Shown here in pieces: positions 11,701 through 18,570 of a stretch of DNA of 22,617 nucleotides. The stretch comes from Stramenopiles sp. TOSAG23-2. Lineage: Eukaryota; Sar. The stretch's first letter is position 1. Each line of letters starts with the position of its first letter. The DNA lies in the NCBI GenBank assembly GCA_900128395.1, contig LT649508.1, forward strand, positions 1-22,617, in the 5' to 3' direction. The notes under the pieces were generated by a model that saw nothing but the letters and a program-made list of their open reading frames with translations, made no database searches and was not told where the DNA came from. The position numbers and the translations under genes are program-made.

Positions 11701-12730
11701 CTGTAACCGCGTTTATGATTAACAACGCTGAAACCAGTGGTCCTATTGGCAAAATCATTGGCCCCCCGAAAGGAATAAAACTTTGCGCATTGGAATACAC
11801 ATCCAGATTATCACGGTTTTTAATTGCTTCCTCAAGTTCGTAATCTGGTATTGGTTTCAGTGTTATTTGCAAGTCTATCTTTGACGGATCGCCACCGTTA
11901 TTACGTACAATTATAGCTTGGTTGATATTATTTTGCAACGCAATGTTTTGCAAAGGAAAAAAACTTTCTGCATCTGAGTTAGTGTTAGATAAACTTACTG
12001 CATATCGCTCAAAGTTCGATGCGTTTACCATCAATGTATACGTAGCACCCGTTGGGTCATTTTCGATATCAAAAAATAATGCTGCATCCAATGCTCCTAA
12101 ATGGCTGAACATGAATTTTGAAATTTCTAACTTATCTTTCATACCGACAATATCAGCGCCACCTGCAAGGTCCCGGTACTTTTGTCCATCCGAAGGAAAA
12201 ATAATATCACTTGACTTTTCAACACCAACTTTAATTTTCCAACCGTCATTATTGACTACTTTTTCGTTTTCTTCTTCTTTATTTTCGTTGTCTACGAATA
12301 TATTCATAATATCGTCTGTTACTTCAGTAGAAGGCCCATACATTATGGTAATGCACGATGGGCTTTGGTCATCAAACCCAATACACTGAATAGGTTTTAG
12401 TTGAATACCAATAGGTTCGACATATTCACTTCTATGAGAATTCAACGCTCCAGTGTTTATGATAGCTAATTCCATAATAAATAAACTAGGTAAAAAGACT
12501 AACAATAATACAGTGCATATTCTCCTTGATAATATTATTATATTTTTCATTACCAAGGCATCCATTTGCGATGTCCACTCGTACAACCAAGTATTTGATA
12601 CTGACGTTTGACCGTTAAGTGTTGGTGAATAAAAAAATTTAAAGTTTGAAGGTGGGTTTAAATTTGTATCATTATTATTATTATTATCGACTACTGATGA
12701 AACATCTACGTTATATTTGCTAGTAGACAT
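5784..12730 (-). CDS. Full-length ABCA-type lipid transporter, five exons
   Basis: Splicing exons 12730-11060, 10914-8165, 8081-6556, 6411-6145 and 6010-5784 gives exactly 2147 codons (2146 aa plus TGA). ABCA proteins move lipids across membranes with two TMD-NBD halves. Seen: TM1 about 71-93; a large extracytoplasmic loop to about 320; four TM segments about 325-450 with the ABCA signature EKRARLLGYMRMMGL; TM6 about 578-599. NBD1 has GHNGAGKTT (682-690), FSGGM (781-785), VIFLDE (801-806) and H-loop TTHSMEEAD, followed by the regulatory motif EWSISNTTLEEVFLRL (943-958). TM7 is about 1099-1119, then a second large loop to about 1550 and a second TM bundle. NBD2 has GPNGAGKTT (1841-1849), LSGGM (1945-1949) and ILYFDE (1965-1970). 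Exon 5 carries the matching EEWSLQQTTLESVFLEIAK and an acidic tail. Both NBDs look catalytically intact. The start ATG is 12730, and the gene is divergent from the kinase gene. Confidence 0.92.
6011..6144 (-). other. ABCA intron 4 (134 bp, phase 1)
   Basis: Donor GTAAGT begins at 6144 and the acceptor TTTTAG ends at 6011. Joining across it turns a C-terminal frame that otherwise runs into a poly-T tract into the conserved ABCA regulatory domain with the motif WSLQQTTLESVFL, so the boundary is well supported. Confidence 0.88.
6412..6555 (-). other. ABCA intron 3 (144 bp, phase 1)
   Basis: Donor GTATGT begins at 6555 and acceptor GTAG ends at 6412. The junction yields DPETKLGVWRIIEK directly after Walker B, exactly as ABCA NBDs read (DPETR..VW..I). 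This supports the splice despite the weaker pyrimidine tract. Confidence 0.88.
8082..8164 (-). other. ABCA intron 2 (83 bp, phase 2)
   Basis: Donor GTAAGT begins at 8164 and acceptor AAAAAG ends at 8082. ACTAAC (reverse complement at about 8111-8117) is a near-ideal branch point. After splicing, the second extracytoplasmic loop continues in frame into the second membrane bundle. Confidence 0.88.
10915..11059 (-). other. ABCA intron 1 (145 bp, phase 0)
   Basis: Donor GTAAGT begins at 11059 and acceptor CATAG ends at 10915. Exon 1 is exactly 557 codons. The spliced product continues from the first membrane bundle into TM6 (about 578-599), upstream of NBD1. Confidence 0.85.
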
Positions 12731-13308
12731 CGTATTTTTTTGTGCCGTATCTTATAATATATAGCTAAGATGGAAATTGTGCAAAATTACTATTACAATT
12801 AATTGAATATACCACGCGTTCTGTATTTCAAAATGCTAGCAAACAATACGCAATACAGTATCCTAATGAAAAGGTGTGTTTTGTATTTTAGAAATATATA
12901 TATGATGCTCTTTCATGTGTGTAAAAAAAAGTAATAAAAAAAAGCGACTGCATGCTGTGCAGTGCTATACAGGCTACCCTCTAAACCCTGTCAAAACTGT
13001 ACAAACGTAACATCATATAAGTCTCTGGATTGGCTGGTGCGCTGTGCTATATTTATAATTTCATCAATAATAATATTAATACCTGTAATACCAGGTAGAG
13101 GGTATAGAGGGTAGAGGTAGCACTTTATTTAATGTGCTATTATTATATAATAATAATACGCATATTATTATTGTTGAATTTCTTCGGGTTGGTTGCTCGG
13201 ATCAAAAAACAAACACATCAATGCAAATCTAAAATAGAAAACCGGAAGCTATAGCTATAGTTTTTTTTCTATACAATAAGATATAGTATAACATATATGT
13301 AAATATGT
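12731..13308. promoter_or_regulatory. Divergent promoter region between ABCA and kinase genes
   Basis: This 578-bp noncoding stretch separates two genes transcribed away from each other and so must hold both promoters. It contains three overlapping TAGAGGGTA-like units at 13096-13120 and the inverted word CTACCCTCTA at about 12975, about 120 bp away. TAATACCAGGT (about 13086-13096) also occurs at 243-253 in the first spacer. No clear TATA box can be assigned. Confidence 0.45.
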
Positions 13309-14445
13309 ATGCCAAGTATAATGAAGAAGAAAAAATATCCAACGGCAACATCCCCATCCTCACAACGAAAGTTAGGTTTCAGTTATGATAAATATAAACG
13401 AAATAAAAAAAAAGAAGAAAAAAAACAAACAAAGATTATTAATAATCAAAAAAAGCTTGTATATAAAGTACTTCCTCCAGGTGTTCGTAAACCACCATCT
13501 GCAAGCAGTAAATATATTATCCATAATAATAATAATAATGTAAACAATCAATATAAAAGAACTGTCTCGGTTGAAGATAGAATTGGTAATTATCACAAAG
13601 GTAAACAAATTGGAGCTGGATCATTTGGCAGTGTATATTTAGCATTAAGTGCAACAACTGGAAGAATTATGGCCTTAAAAGAAGTTGAATTTCATGATAA
13701 AGAAGATGCTCCAAAATTAGTTCAAGAAATATCTTTATTGGCATCTTTAAAACATCCAAATATTGTATCCTATTTAGGTTCAAGAATAGAAGGACAACGT
13801 ATGGAAAAAATATGTATTTTCACGGAATGGTTACCTGGCGGAAGTTTAAAATCGGTGATAAAATCATTTAATAATCTTCCAATAAGTGTTGTGCGTTTAT
13901 ACACAACACATATTTTATGTGGTTTAAAATATTTACATGAATGTGGTGTTGCACATCGTGATTTAAAATGCGAAAATGTATTAATATCTGATAATGGTAT
14001 GGCAAAATTAGCTGATTTTGGTCAAGCACGTCGAAAACAAGTGATGAAATCATCTAATTTTAACGGCGATATCATAGGAGGAGGAGATCATTTAGATACA
14101 CCAGCAATAATTGGAACGCCATATTTCATGGCACCAGAAGTAATTAAACAAGAAAAAGGTCATGATGAACTTTTAGCTGATATTTGGTCTTTAGGAGGTA
14201 CAATACTTGAAATGGCAACATCTAATCCTCCATGGAGCGATAAAAATTTTAGAACAATACCACAGCTTTTTTTATATGTTAGCAAACATGAAGATGAAAT
14301 CCCATATATAGATGAAAAATTGCCAGCAACATTAATTGATCTGATAAAAAAATGTTTATGTCGAAAACCTAAGCGTCGTGTCCATGCTGGTATTTTAATA
14401 GGTCATCGTTTTGTAATGTCAAGTCCTCAGAAAAAAAAAAGGTGA
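13309..14445 (+). CDS. Ser/Thr protein kinase, MAPKKK/STE-like
   Basis: Encodes 378 aa. A very basic N-terminal extension (1-93, Lys-rich with an Asn run) precedes a complete kinase domain at about 94-370. Visible motifs are the Gly loop G102-x-G-x-x-G107, VAIK-like lysine K124 (MALKE), alpha-C Glu140, HRDLK (216-220), DFG (236-238), a TPYFMAPE activation-segment end with APE at 275-277, and DIWSLGGTILEM. HRDLKCENVLI plus GTPYFMAPEV and DIWSLG fit the STE group (MEKK/ANP-like MAPKKK or STE20). All catalytic residues are present, so an active kinase is expected. Proposed role: an upstream step of a MAP kinase cascade (inference). There is no intron. ATG 13309 is the first in frame, with a second ATG four codons later. 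The activation loop has a Gly/Asp-rich insertion at about 248-265. Confidence 0.9.
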   Translation: MPSIMKKKKYPTATSPSSQRKLGFSYDKYKRNKKKEEKKQTKIINNQKKLVYKVLPPGVRKPPSASSKYIIHNNNNNVNNQYKRTVSVEDRIGNYHKGKQIGAGSFGSVYLALSATTGRIMALKEVEFHDKEDAPKLVQEISLLASLKHPNIVSYLGSRIEGQRMEKICIFTEWLPGGSLKSVIKSFNNLPISVVRLYTTHILCGLKYLHECGVAHRDLKCENVLISDNGMAKLADFGQARRKQVMKSSNFNGDIIGGGDHLDTPAIIGTPYFMAPEVIKQEKGHDELLADIWSLGGTILEMATSNPPWSDKNFRTIPQLFLYVSKHEDEIPYIDEKLPATLIDLIKKCLCRKPKRRVHAGILIGHRFVMSSPQKKKR

Positions 14446-14863
14446 CAAAGTGTTATATTCGTAGTAAGAGAGGTAATATGAGAAGGTTTTTTGGTGTTTT
14501 TCAATATGCATCATATATAATATACGAACGCTTCGTATTTCATACTCGTATTATATTTTATTATATAAAATATTATACTAAAAATATACGACGTTAACAT
14601 GAGTGTATTTTTGATATGGTCATAAAATCATTTTTAAATAAAATATATGAGTAAGAGAACATTTTATATAATATTGTTTTTTTAAAATGTTTACCGATCG
14701 TATAATACATAATAATTATACCAAATATTATTTTTTTGTAGAACGACACATCATTTTTCCAGTTTTCTTTTTTCTTTGTTAGACTATAGACTACAGGTAG
14801 ACTATATATTTTTTTTACGAACCGTAATAAAATATTTAAATTTCCACACCCCAACATCTTTTT
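14446..14863. other. Convergent 3' spacer between kinase and aldo-keto reductase
   Basis: AT-rich with no supported gene. It contains the reverse-strand copy of the shared 24-bp sequence at 14647-14670, with AAAATCATTTTT beside it (about 14624-14636) resembling the end of the inverted repeat at 21137-21321. Poly-T and poly-A runs are consistent with 3' untranslated sequence. Confidence 0.5.
14647..14670 (-). repeat. Dispersed 24-bp repeat, copy 1
   Basis: The reverse complement is identical to 16614-16637 and 21241-21264 (core TGTTCTCTTACTCAT preceded by TATATAAAA). In the direction of AKR transcription it begins 194 nt past the stop codon. Confidence 0.9.
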
Positions 14864-15826
14864 TTATTTTATTGTTGTTGGATCCCAACCAGTACAAAAT
14901 TGCTCATCCAATGTATCCAATAAATTCATATCCTCTTCTTTGATTTCAAAATCAAATACTTCAGAATTTTCTTTAATACGAATTGGATTAGATGATTTTG
15001 GTAATGTTATATATTCTTTTTGTAAACTCCAACGTATTAGAATTTGAGCAGGTGATTTTTTATATTTTTTACTGATGTCAACTAATGTCTTATCATCCAT
15101 CTTCATAGCTTTTGCCAATGGACTATATGCTTCAATAATAATATTTTTCTCTTTGCAAAATTCAACTAATTCATCTCTTCGTAAAAATGGATGAATTTCA
15201 ACTTGATTCACTGCTGGAGGAGTTAATCCTTCATCCAAAATTTCTTGAATATGATGGATTCCATAATTCGATACACCTATTGATTTAATTCTACCTTCCT
15301 TTTTTAAGTCTTCAAGAGCTTTCCAAAATCCTAAACGCGCTTCTTTATTATGAGGTGAATGTATCAAATAAAGATCAATGTATGTATCCAATTTTTTTAA
15401 AGATTCTTCCGCTGCTTGCATGACAAAATCATATGGATCATTGCCATTGTAATCTAATGACCATAGTTTTGTTGTTATGAATATTTCTTCACGGTTTAAG
15501 CCTGAATCTTTGACAGCTTTTCCAACATCTTGTTCATTATTATATAATTTTGCACTATCAATATGACGATATCCAGTACGCAACGCTTCACGTACAGAAT
15601 TATATGCTTCCTTACCTGGTGTTGTTTGATATACACCAAGTGCTATAACTGGTATCGAAGTTCCATCGTTTAATGTTCGTTTCGTAGTTGATGCTGGTGT
15701 TACTTCACAAACATCTTCTTCTTCTTCTGATGAAAGTACTTTTGATGCCATGGTAATATTATTATTATTTTGTAATAAAGGTATTATAATTAATAATATT
15801 ATTATTAAGTTTCGTTTTATTGGCAT
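14864..15826 (-). CDS. Aldo-keto reductase with hydrophobic N-terminal segment
   Basis: Encodes 320 aa from ATG 15826. This is an NADPH-dependent carbonyl reductase of the AKR superfamily with a full catalytic tetrad: D90 (HIDSAKLY), Y95, K120 (FITTKLW) and H156 (YLIHSPH). Other family marks are LNDGTSIPVIALGVYQT (52-68), GVSNYG (184-189), NQVEIHPFL (207-215), the cofactor segment LPKSSNPIRIKEN (275-287), and the C-terminal acidic helix. Residues 1-25 hold a run of Leu/Ile (NLIIILLIIIPLL) that reads as a signal peptide or membrane anchor. A second ATG at residue 26 (MASKV) would give a cytosolic protein of ordinary AKR length (295 aa). The substrate cannot be told from sequence; bacterial and plant relatives reduce small aldehydes, ketones and sugars. 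Confidence 0.9.
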   Translation of the reverse strand: MPIKRNLIIILLIIIPLLQNNNNITMASKVLSSEEEEDVCEVTPASTTKRTLNDGTSIPVIALGVYQTTPGKEAYNSVREALRTGYRHIDSAKLYNNEQDVGKAVKDSGLNREEIFITTKLWSLDYNGNDPYDFVMQAAEESLKKLDTYIDLYLIHSPHNKEARLGFWKALEDLKKEGRIKSIGVSNYGIHHIQEILDEGLTPPAVNQVEIHPFLRRDELVEFCKEKNIIIEAYSPLAKAMKMDDKTLVDISKKYKKSPAQILIRWSLQKEYITLPKSSNPIRIKENSEVFDFEIKEEDMNLLDTLDEQFCTGWDPTTIK

Positions 15827-15861
15827 TAGAAAACGTATATTATATAAATAAAAAAAATATC

Positions 15862-15882
15862 TATATATATATATATATATAT
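15862..15882. repeat. (TA)n tract in divergent AKR / 16021-gene promoter region
   Basis: An uninterrupted TA dinucleotide run, with another at 15961-15975. The 194-bp spacer between the AKR start and the next gene also has GATA-type words (about 15930-15945 and 15978-15995). These are low-complexity promoter-region sequences. Confidence 0.8.
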
Positions 15883-16020
15883 AATTAATATACTATTAGG
15901 ATATCTCCGTTGTTTTATTTTCCAAAAGATAGAAGATAGATAGACGTGTATGATGACAACTATATATATATATATCCGATAGATACATAGATATCTTTGG
16001 GTGTGAGCTGCATATCTTTT

Positions 16021-16563
16021 ATGAATAATACGGTCAAACGTTCTCTACAGGTACAGTTTTTAGTATACTCCCAATTCATCGTAGAAACTCCTATATATCC
16101 TGTCTTTGAAATCAGTTTTAGATTTTTTAGATTTTTGTCATCGAGTTATTCGGCCAATCCAATGATGCAAGGTATGATGCCACCTGGAATGATGCCCCCA
16201 TCATCAGGAAATGATGAAGAAGAACCAGAAGACATGAGAGAAATGATTCAAATGGTATGTTCCCGTGATCAAGAATTGCATCGTTTATCACAAAAAACTA
16301 CAATCAAAAATTCATTGAATACATATTTTAGCATTACAGATGCAAATGAACGCAAAGAAGTGTTGCAAACTTTGTTACAAGATAATGAATTTAAATCATT
16401 TTTTGAAAAAGTCAATGAAAAACTTGAACAACTTAGCATGGCAAATATGATGGGAGGAATGATGGGAAACGATGGCAACAACCCATTCTATGGCATGGGA
16501 GGTCCAGGTTCCGGTATGGGACGTGGTGGTTCCGGCGGAGGTCCAAACATGATGTTTACGTAA
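16021..16563 (+). CDS. Small Met/Gly-rich protein with central helical domain (unknown)
   Basis: Encodes 180 aa from ATG 16021; the frame stays open a few codons upstream but without ATG. I do not recognise it. Segments: 1-47 basic, aromatic and Ser-rich, ending FRFFRFLSSSYSANP, which could be a mitochondrial presequence; 48-62 Met/Pro-rich (MMQGMMPPGMMPP); 63-71 acidic; 72-141 a charged helical domain (from MREMIQMVCSRDQ to EKLEQLS); and 142-180 a Met/Gly/Arg tail with GMGRGG. The start is uncertain: ATG 16162 would give a 134-aa Met-rich protein with no presequence. Bases 16051-16056 (GTACAG) look like a splice donor, but no acceptor restores the frame. The gene is divergent from AKR and convergent with the hydrolase. 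Confidence 0.65.
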   Translation: MNNTVKRSLQVQFLVYSQFIVETPIYPVFEISFRFFRFLSSSYSANPMMQGMMPPGMMPPSSGNDEEEPEDMREMIQMVCSRDQELHRLSQKTTIKNSLNTYFSITDANERKEVLQTLLQDNEFKSFFEKVNEKLEQLSMANMMGGMMGNDGNNPFYGMGGPGSGMGRGGSGGGPNMMFT

Positions 16564-16613
16564 ATGAATAATAATTACTGATGATGAGATACGTGTTAGT
16601 GCAACTGTCATAA

Positions 16614-16637
16614 TATATAAAATGTTCTCTTACTCAT
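16614..16637 (+). repeat. Dispersed 24-bp repeat, copy 2
   Basis: Identical to 21241-21264 on the same strand and to 14647-14670 on the other. It begins 51 nt past the stop codon of the 16021-16563 gene. Confidence 0.9.
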
Positions 16638-16932
16638 AATATATATAATATTTATATAATGAGACGTACGGTATGGTATGTGATATATATTTTTGGTGAG
16701 AGCGATTGGTTTGTTTCATTGTGAGAGATTGGAAAACCTATCAATATAATGTGTGTGATACGGGTAATAAAATAAAAATACGAAGCGACTCGGTATAAAT
16801 GTGATATAAAAAATTCTCTTATTTATAATTTATAAAATAAAGAGATTTTATTTATCGTAATTTTTAATGATAGTATAATTTTTTATATTTTTTACAAAAA
16901 GTTCTTTTGTATACGAATATCATCCAGAGAGT

Positions 16933-16952
16933 TCCCAGCTGAGATTTCCAGC
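16933..16952 (-). repeat. 20-bp dispersed motif, inverted copy
   Basis: The reverse complement reads GCTGGAAATCTCAGCTGGGA, identical to plus-strand 261-280. Beyond it both copies continue with ACTCT after a 2-bp indel. GCTTGCTGG occurs near both copies on the plus strand (290-298 and 16951-16959). Confidence 0.85.
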
Positions 16953-17037
16953 TTGCTGGTAACTCTATACCACACACGACACATTTTATTTCTTATATTT
17001 CTAAATGTACACACAGACATATACGAGTTCGTACATA

Positions 17038-18048
17038 TCACATTTTACTCCGATTATTACTACGAATCTGTGTATCATGGCATTTGTTACATATAAAATC
17101 TACATATTTTTCCATCCCAACATCAGTCGGTGGCAACGGTTGTGCTGGAAATGTCTCGTCAATTAATAATGGTTCAGCATTTGGAAATAATTTTGCCGCA
17201 GTTTCAGATGCTAATACTGTATGTAATTGATCTTTCAAATCACCATGATGTACAATTAATGTTGGTTGTTTAATTTGTTTAATCTCTTCATCTGTTATAC
17301 CGGCTATTTGATCGTGTTTAAAAGATTCCAACCAATCCATTGCACCTTCCATGCATTGTTGAAATTCTATTAAATTTGTTTCCAACAATTGTTCTTTTGC
17401 AAGTGGAGAACGTCTACTCATACGATTATAATGTGCAGGGATTTCTCTTCCTCTGAACGTAGTCATTAAATTTACAACATTTATCATACCACCATCAGTC
17501 TTGGATGCAGTTAAATTTCTACCGTAATACGCTTGTTTTAAATAATTTAATGAGCCACCTGCTGCTGGCAATGGAGAGGTAGGTACGCTACCAGTTGGGG
17601 GGGCTAAAATTAAGCCACATACATCATTTGGATGTTTTTTTGTTAAAACTATTGCAGTGCGAGAACCAGAACTACAACCTACTAAAATAATTGGTGTTAA
17701 TTTTAATTTATTTATTGCTACATGAATATCATTTGCTTCTTCAACTGGTAAAGGTTCGTTACCTTTATAGCATATATCGGATGTTCCCATGTTTCTTCGA
17801 TCTATAAGCATTATATTAAACGGTATCGAAAGATTTCTCTTGTTAATTTCTTGTAAAAATTTTATTGCACTTACACGCGATTCGTTCCTACCGCTTTGAC
17901 CGCCATTCATTATTAAAATGTTAATTGGCTTCATATTCGAGTCATTATTTGTTTGAAATAATTCATATTTAATATTTAATTTATATTCTCCACGATCAAC
18001 TAATATATTTTTTACATTGATCTTTTGATCATCATTTTTGCTTGCCAT
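17038..18048 (-). CDS. Alpha/beta-hydrolase fold protein
   Basis: Encodes 336 aa; ATG 18048 lies in a strong context (TCCACCATGG). Fold markers: a first core strand INILIMNGGQSGRN (42-55) with an oxyanion-type Gly-Gly loop; IMLIDRRNMGTSD (79-91), the usual D-x-R-G-x-G-x-S strand; a nucleophile elbow G124-C-S126-S-G128 after IILV; a cap region about 155-250; and a late strand PTLIVHHGDLKD (262-273) supplying the acid (D270 or D273). The usual GHF(P) that follows the last strand reads ETFP (298-301), so the canonical catalytic His is not evident; H276 and H324 are the only nearby alternatives. The substrate is unknown. No signal peptide is seen, so it is probably cytosolic. It is convergent with the 16021 gene and divergent from acyl-CoA oxidase. 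Confidence 0.85.
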   Translation of the reverse strand: MASKNDDQKINVKNILVDRGEYKLNIKYELFQTNNDSNMKPINILIMNGGQSGRNESRVSAIKFLQEINKRNLSIPFNIMLIDRRNMGTSDICYKGNEPLPVEEANDIHVAINKLKLTPIILVGCSSGSRTAIVLTKKHPNDVCGLILAPPTGSVPTSPLPAAGGSLNYLKQAYYGRNLTASKTDGGMINVVNLMTTFRGREIPAHYNRMSRRSPLAKEQLLETNLIEFQQCMEGAMDWLESFKHDQIAGITDEEIKQIKQPTLIVHHGDLKDQLHTVLASETAAKLFPNAEPLLIDETFPAQPLPPTDVGMEKYVDFICNKCHDTQIRSNNRSKM

Positions 18049-18570
18049 GGTGGACTCTTTTATACCTTGTTCTTTTTCAGTTTGTGACTTTTAAATCATA
18101 TTTTGTATAAAATATGATTTTTCTTTTTCAAATACATATTTTTATATTTTATAAGTGTGTGAAGATGTGTAAAATAATGGGTTTCTTTTCTTAGGGGTAG
18201 ACTGGTTATATTATATATAAGTATATATTTAGTATACCGATTTATATGTATTTATATAGGTATATATATAGAATATCTAGCACGCGCCTGTGTGGTGTGT
18301 CCAATCGATGTTGTACCTGGTAATATATACATATGTAATACATAAAAATATAGATGTTATATTTACACGGAGAAATAGGAATGTTAACAAGATAGTGTAA
18401 AAGATAGATTAAGATAGAAAAGTATAATTGTCAATACAAATCAAAAGTATCCAACCCTCTCTTTGTTTTTATTTTTTTGTGTTTTACCAGAAAAAAGGAA
18501 ACGAAAGATATATTACATAAATATATAGTAAATAAAAAATTGAATAAGTAAATAATATATATAAAAAAAA
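18049..18570. promoter_or_regulatory. Divergent promoter region, hydrolase / acyl-CoA oxidase
   Basis: A 522-bp noncoding region between two genes reading outward. It contains the perfect hairpin at 18093-18120 near the hydrolase start and TA-rich runs at about 18205-18275. TATATATAAAAAAAA directly precedes the oxidase ATG. No binding site can be assigned. Confidence 0.45.
18093..18120. repeat. Perfect 12-bp inverted repeat with 4-nt loop
   Basis: AAATCATATTTT (18093-18104), loop GTAT, then AAAATATGATTT (18109-18120). It lies 45-72 nt upstream of the hydrolase ATG, probably within its promoter or 5' leader. Confidence 0.95.

Larger units (their letters stand above)
16564..17037. other. Convergent 3' spacer with dispersed repeats
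   Basis: A 474-bp noncoding region. It holds copy 2 of the 24-bp repeat (16614-16637), an imperfect inverted repeat built on AAATTCTCTTATTT and AAATAAAGAGATTTT (about 16808-16852), and an inverted copy of the 20-bp motif found at 261-280 (16933-16952). These are consistent with 3' untranslated regions of both flanking genes. Confidence 0.5.

Noticed and set aside
15997-16020. Earlier start for the Met/Gly-rich protein
   Set aside because: That extension begins with TTG; the first ATG in frame is 16021.
16051-16145. Intron inside the Met/Gly-rich gene
   Set aside because: The donor-like GTACAG and acceptor-like AGs at 16130 and 16145 give lengths (80 and 95 bp) that break the frame of the downstream conserved part.
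18057-18064. TATA box (TATAAAAG on the minus strand) for the hydrolase
   Set aside because: It lies within about 10 nt of the ATG, too close to act as a TATA box for a transcript with a usable leader.
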